This document shows, in pieces, positions 23,001 through 30,730 of a DNA stretch of 38,662 nucleotides. The notes beneath the pieces are model-generated. The model had not been told where the DNA came from and did not search any database. It saw only the letters and a program-made list of their open reading frames with translations. How positions within the stretch are numbered: the first letter of the stretch is position 1; each line of letters starts with the position of its first letter. The stretch covers positions 1-38,662 of IMG/VR virus record IMGVR_UViG_3300046692_000088; one strand, written 5' to 3'. This DNA is from a virus. Position numbers and translations under genes: made by a program.

Positions 23001-23918
23001 CCGGTCCTCGCGGTCGCGCACTTCGGCGTCACCATTGAGGGTCCAGAGTCGACCTGCGCCGTCCGTGAAGGAGGTAGCCCCGGCGGCCTGCGCGGTGAAG
23101 TCTGGCGAAGCAACGACCGTACCGCCGATACCGTCGCGAACCTCGTACTTGTAGCCCCGGCCAATCATCGGGTAGCGCTTAGGGTTGAGAGTCAGGTCCG
23201 TGCCGCCGATGACCAGCGGAGCGGATCCCGAAAACATGGGAGTCGTACCGTAGCCATTGACAGCGATCGGACCGCCCAGCGGTACCCACGTGCCCGTGAT
23301 CGAAGTGGATGTATAGAACTGGACCGAGCGACCGCCCGCGCCGTTGTCAGCGTCGAGCGTCACACGCACCGCACCGCGCGCCGGAATCTCTTGCAGCGAG
23401 CGGGAGAAAAAGAACCCAGTGCCGATATCGGAAATACCAGTGGTCGTGAAGTTGAACGTGAGCTGACCCTGATTCAGGCGGAACAACCACGAGCGCTGAT
23501 TGCCCGGGGCGTCCCACTTACCGATGAGCATCTGCGAATCGGGGCCGTACCAGTTGGGCGAGATCTCAGCGCGGATGTCAATGTCACCCGTGATGTCCAG
23601 CGCGGCCGTGTCGGGGGTGCTCACGTAGTTGGCCGGGTCGCCATTGAGGCTCAGGTACTTATCGGTTGCAGGCACCGACACGCGGAGCTGAGTGTTACGG
23701 CCGATCTGCCCATACAGCGGGCTCATGGCGTTACGCGGGCTGTACTTGCCCGACTTGTTATTGATGGTCAGCGAGAGGCTAGAGGGGTCAGTGGCCTGTC
23801 CCTGGTCACGGCGCCCACGCGATAGCTGCATAGCGTCGCGCACGTACACGTCAGAGCTGATGTCCGACCACGCGCCATTGAGCAAAAGCTCAGTACGAAT
23901 GTCCAGCGGAAAGGCCAC
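20094..23918 (-). CDS. Large minor tail protein, 1274 aa, with carbohydrate-binding-like domains
   Basis: GTG start at 23918 with the SD GGAGG. The N-terminus (LDIRTELLLNGAWSDISSDV) resembles phage distal-tail/baseplate proteins. Three jelly-roll-like regions are suggested: about residues 110-240, 425-560 and 1000-1240 (LamG/concanavalin-like patterns such as GEWQVEFVYN and WTYLTFTA). The size and position after the tape measure fit a tail-tip or hub protein combined with a receptor-binding function. No peptidase motif is obvious. It is read from one uninterrupted frame. Confidence 0.82.
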   Translation of the reverse strand: MAFPLDIRTELLLNGAWSDISSDVYVRDAMQLSRGRRDQGQATDPSSLSLTINNKSGKYSPRNAMSPLYGQIGRNTQLRVSVPATDKYLSLNGDPANYVSTPDTAALDITGDIDIRAEISPNWYGPDSQMLIGKWDAPGNQRSWLFRLNQGQLTFNFTTTGISDIGTGFFFSRSLQEIPARGAVRVTLDADNGAGGRSVQFYTSTSITGTWVPLGGPIAVNGYGTTPMFSGSAPLVIGGTDLTLNPKRYPMIGRGYKYEVRDGIGGTVVASPDFTAQAAGATSFTDGAGRLWTLNGDAEVRDREDRFLGEVSTWPSKWTPDESDIYVPIQANGILRRLGQGTKALDSTLRRRIPSGDPIAYWPMEDGEFATRAWSPIPGVDTASLSGVDWASASDLPSSNPLPKLSASGSLSAPIPATMPSGEWQVEFVYNADDKIPPPFPAPRADVIGFSSPNGSVRNWYLSLRKGSAHVTGYNAAGTDIVDTGIAIGDDVFHGWVRLRFWAKDTGSGTFDWRINWQDVGGDAGGLGGNETGTCGRLSNINANWGPLTEGWAIGHLAVLPTAASTLYDGSDDAYLGETAWNRIMRLAIEESVPVERIHGLLTSEAVGPQRPKTLIDLFEEAASADNGFLLESLNRVGLVFRDRSSMYTQDPALTLSYNEAGLAPDLEPVDDDSAVRNDVEVTRDGGSSARAFLSDGPLSVQAPPLGIGLYDEGLTLSLANDTQPEPMANWLLHLGTFDGARYPSITVMLHKPGAEALIPQILRLREGDMIRLTDLPGFISHEDVDLIVNGYSEVIEPYRWEVTFNCSPGGPWNVAQVENPAYYAKVDTDGTKLALPVGTTDTTLMTTVTAGPQWVESAQEFPFDLHVSGERMRVESVGQMYNTNPDFRDGLTGWVGQSTGSVALSTDFVHPRGMVSAKVTPNGVSTSNSLSMSTHVPAVAGQQYTGGYWVYSPAGFADFRVSFDWYNASNVSISTTSQTAQVIPAGQWTYLTFTATAPALTGFMAVRVRQGATPPAGAIYYAWGIRLTSPAGGKSVSDTFGRTVTSGWGNAESGQAWTPVQVSGSPTDFAVSGGLGQHIHSTKNILRHTLVPAPSADVDLVTDWAMDKTALTDSNYMFLFGRYTDTTHMYFARVQVVGGTQAMNLTIRKRNGSETQVGGSVALGTFAVNTFYTTRFQISGSTLRAKSWLRGSAEPAAWQLEVTDTDLTAAGSIGFRSLIGNTSTQTLPVTISADNFMELGTQQFTVTRSVNGVVKPQVAGTAIALADPAIASL

Positions 23919-23930
23919 TGACCAACCTCC

Positions 23931-25700
23931 TTAGTTGCCGAATGCAGTCTGGACGTTTCCACGTCCCTGCGTCTTTACGATGCGACGGATTAGCCGCTTC
24001 ATGTCCTCATCCGAACCAGTGACGTCAACCACCATCTTCTGATCCATACGCGTCGCCGAGCGGAATACACCACTAGGGTTGACGTTCAGAGCCATGCCGG
24101 GCAGATCGCTGGTAAGCCCCTGTAGCTGCGAGCGCAGACCAGGGGTTGCCCTGTCGATACCCTTCATGAATCCGTCAATGACCATCTGACCGTTAGGCGT
24201 AAGGATCTTCTTATCCAGAGACTCCGGACCCTTCCAACTGGTCAGCTTGGACGTGATGTCTCCAAGGGTGTTCTTGACGTTTCCGATCATCGACGTGATG
24301 CCTCGGATGAAACCGCGTAGCAGTTCCTTACCGGCGTTCAGCAGCGTGGAGCCGATACCCGAAAGGGCGCTCTTGGCCATCTGCGGAATCTGCTTGACCT
24401 TTGCCACCAGGTCGCGGATTTTCGCCTGCATGGCTAGGAGCATCTTCTGACCGGCTTCACCCATCTTTTGCCACAGCATTCCGGCCAGGGGCCCGATTGC
24501 CTGAATGATCTTCCCGGGGAATTCGGTGAACATGCTCACCAGGAAGTTCAGCGCACCGCTTAGTGCCTGCTTGGCGTACTCGAATGCCTGCGAGAAATCG
24601 CCACGCAGTAGCGCAGCAACCATCTTCATTGCGGGAACGATGACCGTAGTCAGGAACATCGCAAGCTGATTCGCAAGGATTCCAGCGAGCTGACCGACGA
24701 GAGCAATGATCGGCGTGAGGATCGGCACGAGTGCCTTTACGATCTCGCCGAATGCACCGAACACCGGAATCAGCGCGGCCAGGATCGGCATAAGCGCCGG
24801 TAGTAGCGCCACCACAAGTTGCATGATGGGCGGAACCAGCGGCATGACCGCCTGTACCAGGGCTAGGAACGCGGTCACCAGGCCGTCAAGTACGGGACCT
24901 AGCGCTGTGATGATCGGCCCGAGCGCCTGCCCCAGCATCTCGATAACCGGGGATAGCCCTTCGAGCAGCTTGGAGAGGATCGGCCCAGCAACCTTGAGCA
25001 TCTGCCCCATGAGCTGACCCAGCACCGGCAAGATCGTCTTTACCACGCCACCAAGAGCGTCAAAGACTCCCCCGGCCTCGGCCATTCCGCTGGAAAGACC
25101 CTGAATGAATCCGCCCAGACCCGCGCCTAGGTCGCCGAGTAGGCCACCAATCGACTCAATTAGGGGCTGCATGGACTTCATTGCGGGGACCACGCCGGAT
25201 AGCAGGCCCTTAGCGAACTCGCCGAACCCGGCAACCAGCGGCTGAATCATGGGACCGACGGTCTTGAAGATCTCACCTAGCTGCGGGGCCAGTGAATCGA
25301 AGATGCCCGTTAGCTGCTTTGCAGCATCCTTGAGCGGGGCAACGATCGGCTTAGCGAGATCCTGCATGGTCGACGTGACGTGATCCTTGAGACCACTGAA
25401 TGCCGCCTGCACTCCCTTGTCAGCGGATGCCGCAGCAACTCCGATACCGGCGAAGGCTAGGCCCACACCAGCGAGAGCACCGGCAGCACCCACAGCGCCA
25501 ATAGACATGACGCCAAGAGCCTTAGCGCCAACCTGCCCCACCATCGCCATGGACTTACCGGCGTTCCGGGCGCCCGTGGCTACGCCGTTCTGGATTGACG
25601 CGCCCATTCGCTGAGCTGTTTGCGCCGCTCGCCTAGCCCCAGCAGCTAGCGCCGAAGTGTCGATACCGAGCCGCACTGTCATTGTTGCCAGTGTGGCCAT
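23931..25700 (-). CDS. Tape measure protein
   Basis: 589 aa. Hydrophobic helical sequence with long Leu/Ile/Val/Pro segments (about residues 150-350) and Gly/Ala-rich flanks, typical of tail length determinants. It follows the gpG/gpGT frameshift pair as in lambda-like phages. At about 0.15 nm per residue (a known rule) it would give a tail near 88 nm. The ATG at 25700 fits the SD GAGGGGG better than the GTG 6 nt upstream. By my reading 17 leucine codons are CTA, far more than in the early polymerase gene. Confidence 0.92.
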   Translation of the reverse strand: MATLATMTVRLGIDTSALAAGARRAAQTAQRMGASIQNGVATGARNAGKSMAMVGQVGAKALGVMSIGAVGAAGALAGVGLAFAGIGVAAASADKGVQAAFSGLKDHVTSTMQDLAKPIVAPLKDAAKQLTGIFDSLAPQLGEIFKTVGPMIQPLVAGFGEFAKGLLSGVVPAMKSMQPLIESIGGLLGDLGAGLGGFIQGLSSGMAEAGGVFDALGGVVKTILPVLGQLMGQMLKVAGPILSKLLEGLSPVIEMLGQALGPIITALGPVLDGLVTAFLALVQAVMPLVPPIMQLVVALLPALMPILAALIPVFGAFGEIVKALVPILTPIIALVGQLAGILANQLAMFLTTVIVPAMKMVAALLRGDFSQAFEYAKQALSGALNFLVSMFTEFPGKIIQAIGPLAGMLWQKMGEAGQKMLLAMQAKIRDLVAKVKQIPQMAKSALSGIGSTLLNAGKELLRGFIRGITSMIGNVKNTLGDITSKLTSWKGPESLDKKILTPNGQMVIDGFMKGIDRATPGLRSQLQGLTSDLPGMALNVNPSGVFRSATRMDQKMVVDVTGSDEDMKRLIRRIVKTQGRGNVQTAFGN

Positions 25701-25714
25701 GGACACCCCCTCTC

Positions 25715-26412
25715 TTACTCCTCGTTGGCTACGCTGCCTCCCAGCGCAGCATTTGCCTTCATGACGTCGTCCCAGATTTCGCGCACGGACTTCTTACGCT
25801 TGAACCATGTGGGGATGAAGTCGCCCGGCTTGAGCTTGTTTTTCGCACCCTGGGAATTCGCCACCGTTGCAGCGACGATGCCCGCGCTGATATCCCCGCG
25901 CAGGCGCGTATCAAGGGGTCCCGTTAGCTTCTCGTACGCCATCCACTCAGTGAGTTCACGTGACGACGTACGAGCCAGCAAATCGCGCACGGGCATACCG
26001 AGGAACCCGGCCAGGCGGAAGTAAAACTGCCGTTCTGGCCGGGCACTCAGTTTCCCGTCAGCTCCTCCACATCCCCGGCCGAGAGGCCAGATAGCCGAGT
26101 AGCAACATCAGCGACACGGGACAGCGCATCGGCCGACTTCTCACCCAGGCGCCTCACCTCCGCCTCGCTGCGAAAGAGCCGCTTGCCCTCTCCGTCGACC
26201 ATGCAGAATGCCGCTAGTCGAGCGCGGTAGTTGTCAAGCGCCTTATCCTTGGACACGCCATCCATGCCGTCATTCAGCATGGAAGACTCGAACTTGTCGC
26301 GAGAGGCGCCGGACATTCCCTGCACCCGCACAACGCCACCCCACTCAGGAACCTCAACATCCTCAGACTTGAGGTCATCGGCACCTAGGATCTGATCGGC
26401 GGAAAGGTACAT
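25715..26412 (-). CDS. Tail assembly chaperone gpGT (predicted -1 frameshift product)
   Basis: Predicted by -1 slippage at 26050-26056: codons from 26412 to 26050, then from 26050 to 25715, giving about 232 aa. The extension in the second frame (K-L-S-A-R-P-E-R-Q-F-Y-F-R-L-A-G at its start) has no own start codon near the junction and contains RDLLARTSSRELTEWMAYEKL, as in G-T-type chaperone C-termini. In lambda and most siphophages the ratio of short to extended form controls tail assembly around the tape measure. Confidence 0.85.
26047..26412 (-). CDS. Tail assembly chaperone gpG (short form)
   Basis: 121 aa from the ATG at 26412 (SD GCAGGAG), ending in TGA right after the slippery heptamer. 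It is acidic and helical with EVPEWGG near residues 20-27. It lies between the major tail protein and the tape measure, the standard position. It is the non-shifted product of the gpG/gpGT pair. Confidence 0.88.
   Translation of the reverse strand: MYLSADQILGADDLKSEDVEVPEWGGVVRVQGMSGASRDKFESSMLNDGMDGVSKDKALDNYRARLAAFCMVDGEGKRLFRSEAEVRRLGEKSADALSRVADVATRLSGLSAGDVEELTGN
26050..26056 (-). other. -1 programmed frameshift slippery site
   Basis: The heptamer GGGAAAC (X-XXY-YYZ form) is in phase with gpG (ACG GGA AAC TGA): the shift is one base before the stop. The -1 frame is open for another 111 codons. Same class of site as lambda G/T. Confidence 0.85.
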
Positions 26413-26414
26413 GG

Positions 26415-26837
26415 TTAGACTCCTGCGGTAATGGTCGGCTTACCCGACATCTTGAGAGTTAGCGAAGCGGAGAGCTTGTCGTCCACCGGGGATTCCTGCG
26501 AGAACCCGGTGAGTAGGGCGGTGAACTGCCACGAGCCCAGGGTGCCGGGGAACACCATTCGGTAGTTGCGGGGCGCCGGGTCATCGAAGTCCGAAATCAG
26601 CGGGTCGTGAATCCGGGGGTCATAGTTGACATCCACGGAAACCTCTCCGCCATCCTTCAGACCACCGATGAACTCACGCCAACCGTTCGGCGAATCGTGC
26701 GCAGTGACGTCGTACGCCTCGCGCGAAATCTCCGGACCCTTGACGCTGGTCACGTTGGCGAGAGTCGTGAAAGTCTCGGTAGGCGTGAGCCCGTCACCAC
26801 GCTTTAGGGCGATGCCGAACGCATCTAGTCCAGCCAT
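26415..26837 (-). CDS. Major tail (tube) protein
   Basis: 140 aa, mostly beta sequence with the pattern of Streptomyces and Mycobacterium phage tube proteins (SDFDDPAPRNYRMVFPGTLG, LKMSGKPTITAGV). It directly precedes the gpG/gpGT frameshift pair, where the tube gene belongs. An operator-like palindrome with no visible promoter lies just upstream, between it and the tail terminator gene. Start ATG 26837, SD AAAGGTG. Confidence 0.85.
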   Translation of the reverse strand: MAGLDAFGIALKRGDGLTPTETFTTLANVTSVKGPEISREAYDVTAHDSPNGWREFIGGLKDGGEVSVDVNYDPRIHDPLISDFDDPAPRNYRMVFPGTLGSWQFTALLTGFSQESPVDDKLSASLTLKMSGKPTITAGV

Positions 26838-26858
26838 TAGGACACCTTTCTAGTTGAG

Positions 26859-26880
26859 CACCTGCGAAATTTCGTAGGTG
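26859..26880. promoter_or_regulatory. 22-bp operator-like palindrome before the tail tube gene
   Basis: CACCTGCGA and TCGTAGGTG flank an A/T centre. It is identical to the copy at 30705-30726, including the flanking bases GAG. It lies in the late region, where a repressor could block read-through. Confidence 0.6.
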
Positions 26881-26882
26881 GG

Positions 26883-27287
26883 TTACGTGTTGGCCGTGAG
26901 CCAGACCCGGTACTGAGCATTGACATGCCGAATGCGCGGATCGGGATCCTTCACGAACTGGTGTTGCTCGTGCTTGATCGACACGTATTTGAAACCGGCC
27001 ACGGTCAGCGGCACGCGGTCAAGGGCAGCGTCTACCGCAGCGAAGATGTCGGCCGCTTCAGCGTTGCCCTGATACTCGGACCACACGTGAATGACGATCA
27101 GCGCGTCTAGGCCCTGGTGATCATGCGTATCGGAGGCAGTCTCCGTGATGGAGCCCAGCGATACATACGGCAGGCTCACACCCTCGGGCACTTCGTCGTA
27201 GATGCCAGTCACCAGGGCGGACAGTGAGGCCGAACCCTTTAGCTTGCCGATCACCGCTGTCTGTAGGGGCCGGACGGCCGTAGCCAT
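26883..27287 (-). CDS. Tail terminator protein (DUF3168-like)
   Basis: 134 aa with the DUF3168-like pattern: an N-terminal helix (RPLQTAVIGKLKG), IYDEVPEGVSLPYVSLG and IVIHVWSEYQGNAEA, as in siphophage tail terminators. It caps the tail tube and joins it to the head. Its ATG overlaps the previous stop (TAATG). The order of connectors upstream and tube downstream supports the call. Confidence 0.85.
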   Translation of the reverse strand: MATAVRPLQTAVIGKLKGSASLSALVTGIYDEVPEGVSLPYVSLGSITETASDTHDHQGLDALIVIHVWSEYQGNAEAADIFAAVDAALDRVPLTVAGFKYVSIKHEQHQFVKDPDPRIRHVNAQYRVWLTANT

Positions 27288-27670
27288 TACGCACCCCCCA
27301 GGTGTCGGCGTAGCTCAGCGCGATAGGCGGGAACAACCTGTGCGCGGGCAGCCTCGAACGCCGGAACTAGGTACGGCTCTTCATGAATGGAAGACGTACC
27401 CTTCTCGATATACTCGGCGTACTCCAGCTCATCGGGGTTGTACACACCGACGTAGGCCACACCCTGAGTCTCGTACACGCGCTTATCGATCGCGTCATGC
27501 AGGTTGCCGGTTCGCTGGGGAACGCGCCGCTTGGCGCCATCCTGTACGTCCTCGGCCCAGTCCCGCAGGATCTCAGCGCGCGACTCCTTCATGTTGCCGG
27601 GCAGTGCGAGGATTCGGGCAATTGCGTGACCCGTCCCCGTTACCCGTGCATTCACACCACCCCGCGCCAT
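27287..27670 (-). CDS. HK97 gp10-like head-tail joining / tail component
   Basis: 127 aa. The segment VPQRTGNLHDAIDKRVYETQG at its centre and EYAEYIEKGTSS match the HK97 gp10-like family of minor tail/neck proteins. Its ATG overlaps the preceding stop (TGATG). It lies exactly where expected, between head closure proteins and tail terminator. Confidence 0.8.
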   Translation of the reverse strand: MARGGVNARVTGTGHAIARILALPGNMKESRAEILRDWAEDVQDGAKRRVPQRTGNLHDAIDKRVYETQGVAYVGVYNPDELEYAEYIEKGTSSIHEEPYLVPAFEAARAQVVPAYRAELRRHLGGA

Positions 27671-27996
27671 CAGGCCGCCTGTAGAACACCCACGGTGACC
27701 GAGGTAACCGCGCTGTACGTGATGTCAGCACGACCGGTCGCCGGGTTGCGATAGACGCTGTCCAGCGGAATGAGACCGCTACCTGCGGCCGGGACGACTA
27801 GCGCGGTGTCGGCGATTGCCAGACCCTTGTAACTGCCAGGCGTAACGACAGTGACAGTGATCGAAGCGCCGCCACCGTTACGGACTTCTAGGAAAAGGCC
27901 GGTGCCAATCGGCGCCTGATCACCACCCGCAGAGGCAGCAGCATAGGTCGGGGCGAGACCGCTAACGGGAACGGGCTGAACGGCGATTAGTGCCAT
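27670..27996 (-). CDS. Unknown virion-region protein, 108 aa
   Basis: Ala/Gly/Val-rich beta-type sequence (ASITVTVVTPGSYKGLAIAD, TSVTVGVLQAA) that resembles small Ig-like or capsid-decoration proteins. Its start follows GAGGAATAACCC and its stop overlaps the next gene. Its position within the connector block suggests a structural role. I cannot tell decoration from neck. Confidence 0.6.
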   Translation of the reverse strand: MALIAVQPVPVSGLAPTYAAASAGGDQAPIGTGLFLEVRNGGGASITVTVVTPGSYKGLAIADTALVVPAAGSGLIPLDSVYRNPATGRADITYSAVTSVTVGVLQAA

Positions 27997-28006
27997 GGGT
28001 TATTCC

Positions 28007-28339
28007 TCAGTGCTCGATTTGGTGCGCGTAGCAGTCAGCGCGGAGATAGGTGCCGGGCATTGACGGCTCGAACACAGCGAGCACGTCGAATGTACGGCCA
28101 GGCATACGTAGCTCATCACCACGCCGAACATCAGCGGCAGTGTCCAGATAAACCACATGCGTAAGTCTCGATTCGGATTGATCAGCGGCAACACGCTCAG
28201 TGGCCGTGGGCTGCGAGTAGCGGGCACGAACCGTCGCGATCTGTGCCCACTGTTCGCTGAATCCGCCCATGCCGTCATCCGTGCGCGTGAATCGCCAGAT
28301 GTTCGCCGACGAGTTCAACAGGCGGTTGATACGGCTCAT
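28007..28339 (-). CDS. Head-tail joining protein (head closure)
   Basis: 110 aa. The pattern NIWRFTRTDDGMGGFSEQWAQ, then VYLDTAADVRRGDEL and FDVLAV, is typical of SPP1 gp16-like head closure (head-tail joining) proteins. The ATG at 28339 overlaps the preceding adaptor stop (ATGA). Confidence 0.82.
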   Translation of the reverse strand: MSRINRLLNSSANIWRFTRTDDGMGGFSEQWAQIATVRARYSQPTATERVAADQSESRLTHVVYLDTAADVRRGDELRMPGRTFDVLAVFEPSMPGTYLRADCYAHQIEH

Positions 28340-28914
28340 CGCATCTTCACCATTCCGGCGCCGTTGCCGAATCGGGCCGCTAGCTTGTTGGCCTGGTAGG
28401 TGGTCAGCGACATAACGCCAGACTCGGTGTCCGCGTAGGTAACCGCGTAGTCGCCGATACGCTCGCTCGTCACCTGGCGCGGGGCAGGATCGCCACCCCT
28501 GAACGCCAAGAGCGCCTGCGCTGCCATCCGGCACACCATGTCGACGATGTCAGCGGGTACCGGGTCAAGGCCGTGCGTCATGGTCAGCGTTACCGCCGCA
28601 GGCTCACATAGGCCCGTCCAGCCCTGAGAGCGCCATAGAGCGCCGTTCGTGAGCCGGTAGTCCGTGACTGCCACCATGTCGATCTCGACGTCTGACACGG
28701 CCGTTACGGGCTGTCCTGGTAGGAACAAGCGGGTAGCGGCCACACCTTCCAGCGCCACAGTGCTGATCACTTCGCTGATTGGGCAACCGGCGGCATCACG
28801 GACGATGGTGGATGCGACGTCAAGATAGGTGTTGACGATCGTGGTTTCCGACGGTTCAACGGTCACACCGCGCGCCGTCAGATCAGCGATCGTTGCGAGG
28901 GGAGCAAGAGCCAT
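28336..28914 (-). CDS. Head-tail connector/adaptor protein
   Basis: 192 aa, mostly helical at the N-terminus (ATIADLTARGVTVEPSETT) with a beta segment and a C-terminal helix (YQANKLAARFGNGAG). It fits the gp6/gp15-like adaptor that binds the portal, in the right place after the capsid and before head closure. Assigned from position and pattern. Confidence 0.75.
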   Translation of the reverse strand: MALAPLATIADLTARGVTVEPSETTIVNTYLDVASTIVRDAAGCPISEVISTVALEGVAATRLFLPGQPVTAVSDVEIDMVAVTDYRLTNGALWRSQGWTGLCEPAAVTLTMTHGLDPVPADIVDMVCRMAAQALLAFRGGDPAPRQVTSERIGDYAVTYADTESGVMSLTTYQANKLAARFGNGAGMVKMR

Positions 28915-28928
28915 CGTCCGTCATCCCC

Positions 28929-29120
28929 CTACTTCGAAGTTGGCTTACGGGGCGCCCGCTTACGCGCAGGCTTGGGGGCCGGGGTTTCCGCCACCGGCTC
29001 GGGTGTGTCGCGTGGATCAGGGACGATCTTGTAACCGCGAGTGCCGTCCCCGACGAGCGAATTGACCTGCTCATCGGGGACGACAATCACAAGACCGTTA
29101 GGCCCCTGTACAGCGATCAC
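28929..29120 (-). CDS. Unknown small head-region protein, 63 aa
   Basis: A GTG at 29120 overlaps the capsid stop codon (TAGTG). A short N-terminal domain (AVQGPNGLVIVVPDEQV) is followed by a Pro/Lys/Arg-rich tail (PKPARKRAPRKP), a pattern often seen in small proteins encoded next to capsid genes. It may bind nucleic acid or the capsid interior. No family is assigned. Confidence 0.6.
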   Translation of the reverse strand: MIAVQGPNGLVIVVPDEQVNSLVGDGTRGYKIVPDPRDTPEPVAETPAPKPARKRAPRKPTSK

Positions 29121-29992
29121 TAGGCGATCGTGACATCCACGTCGCAAACGGCCAGAGCCTCACCGCGAACGACCTTCGCGCCGTACAGGTGCAGACCCTT
29201 GACAGCGTCAGAGAACGCGGACTCCGGGCGGTACGCCTCAACCTTGCTGATCTGCTCAGCGAACGTGGTGGCCATCGAGTGGCCAGCGATCACGAAGTTA
29301 GAGACCTCAGGCGGAGTACCAGCGGTGCCACCCGGCAGGTTGTTGGAGACGATGACGGAGAAGCCGAGCACGCGGCCCACCTCACCGTTCTGAACCGGGG
29401 CGTTCGAGCCGTACTGAGCAGCGTCAACGAAGCGCGGGTCAGACAGCAGGACAGCGTAGAAGTCCGGGGAGACCAGGAGGAACCGGCCATCCTGCGTGAC
29501 GTTCTGCTTGTCAAGCGCAAGCTTGAGCTTGAGAACGATGGAGTAGGCGCCGCCCGGGGTAGCCGAGGTGACGTCCGCCGCCGGAACAACGTTGGTCGCA
29601 CCGGTCGCCATCGCCGAAAGTAGGAACGTGTCCGTGGCCTCAGCCAGACCGTACGCTGCCTGCTGAGCGGCGCGGGTCATCAGGACGCCACCATCGCGAA
29701 CCTGACGCGCGTCCACGTCGTCAACCTCGAACGCGAAATACTTGGCCTGGTTGATGACTAGAGTCTGATCCGTGGTCGTCAGAGTCTGCGGGTTGATCGC
29801 GGTCACGTTCTTGACGTAGTCGGCGATCGTCGGGTTAGACAGCGAACCGATGTGGACGGTGTCGCCGAAATTGGCGATCTCGCCCTCGTAGTTGCGGTTC
29901 GTGACACCGGTCTGACCAGCAACTAGCGTCTTGTCCAGCGCGGTGAGAAGCTCAGCGGCCCAAACCTTGGGAATGAAGAGATCAACGGCCAT
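29120..29992 (-). CDS. Major capsid protein
   Basis: 290 aa. The HK97-fold style is suggested by FIPKVWAAELLTALDKTLVA, the long loop region with QAKYFAFEVDDVDARQV, and FLLVSPDFYAVLLSDPRFVD; the pattern recalls P22-type coat proteins. It follows the scaffold gene by 28 nt with the SD GAAAGGA. It builds the icosahedral head. No protease or maturation site is obvious. Confidence 0.88.
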   Translation of the reverse strand: MAVDLFIPKVWAAELLTALDKTLVAGQTGVTNRNYEGEIANFGDTVHIGSLSNPTIADYVKNVTAINPQTLTTTDQTLVINQAKYFAFEVDDVDARQVRDGGVLMTRAAQQAAYGLAEATDTFLLSAMATGATNVVPAADVTSATPGGAYSIVLKLKLALDKQNVTQDGRFLLVSPDFYAVLLSDPRFVDAAQYGSNAPVQNGEVGRVLGFSVIVSNNLPGGTAGTPPEVSNFVIAGHSMATTFAEQISKVEAYRPESAFSDAVKGLHLYGAKVVRGEALAVCDVDVTIA

Positions 29993-30020
29993 GTGGGTGT
30001 TTCCTTTCGGGAGTTACCGG

Positions 30021-30656
30021 CTACTTACCGGCAAACAGGTTGGCTAGGCGCCCTTCGGCCTTTGCCTTGACAATCTGTGCGGGGCTCATCGAATCGAGTT
30101 CGTCCCGCGTGATCTGTGTAGGGCCAGCAGCCTTGCGCGCCGCGCCACCATCACCGGTGCCCTGAAACCTCTTGGCCGTTGCGGCAGCAAGGTGGGGCTT
30201 ACGGTTTAGAAGATCCTGGATAGCGTCCGCGATCTCGTCGGCGTCAACGTCTCCGTTTTCGTCGACTTCGAACGAGTCCAAATCCAGGTTCGGGATTACG
30301 TCCGAGAGGTCATGGAACTTGCCAGCGGCAGCAGCCTTGATCTCGGAACGCAGAATGCGGGCATTGGCCTTTGCCGTTGCCTCGCGAGCAGCCTGAGACT
30401 TGAGAGCCTCAAGGTCGGGGGTTTCATCAGCGGAGGCAGGCTTAGCGGCGTCGGCTAGCTTCTGCTCTAGCTCGCGCCGCGAATCACGCTCGGCCTTCCA
30501 CTTAGCCTTCATGGCGTCGAGCGCCTTTTTACCGGCATCCCCCAGAGCTTCGGCGCCCTCCGGAGTGGCGTCGGTGTCTGTGTCGGAAACCTGCTCGGTC
30601 TCGACAGCGGGAGTGATTACGGCGTCAGGCGTGGGCTCGGTAGCGTTTTCGGACAT
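30021..30656 (-). CDS. Scaffolding protein
   Basis: 211 aa, acidic at the N-terminus then charged coiled coil (KAKWKAERDSRRELEQKLADA) and helix-rich with a basic C-terminal end (AKAEGRLANLFAGK). This is the usual make-up of phage scaffold proteins, next to the capsid gene. The ATG at 30656 is preferred to one 51 nt upstream, which lies in the palindrome region; its SD is GGAGG. Confidence 0.82.
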   Translation of the reverse strand: MSENATEPTPDAVITPAVETEQVSDTDTDATPEGAEALGDAGKKALDAMKAKWKAERDSRRELEQKLADAAKPASADETPDLEALKSQAAREATAKANARILRSEIKAAAAGKFHDLSDVIPNLDLDSFEVDENGDVDADEIADAIQDLLNRKPHLAAATAKRFQGTGDGGAARKAAGPTQITRDELDSMSPAQIVKAKAEGRLANLFAGK

Positions 30657-30704
30657 GCGGAACTGCCTCCATTGCGGGGGATGTTGGTGTGCATTGCGCA
30701 CGAG

Positions 30705-30726
30705 CACCTGCGAAATTTCGTAGGTG
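30705..30726. promoter_or_regulatory. 22-bp operator-like palindrome upstream of the scaffold gene
   Basis: Same sequence as 26859-26880. It lies 4 nt after the MuF stop and 49 nt before the scaffold start. It is in the late head operon. Confidence 0.6.
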
Positions 30727-30730
30727 AAAG

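Noticed and set aside
26859-30726. The operator-like palindromes in the late region as intrinsic terminators
   Set aside because: The stems are short around A/T centres with no U-run behind them, unlike the clear terminators at 11766, 15285 and 16421.
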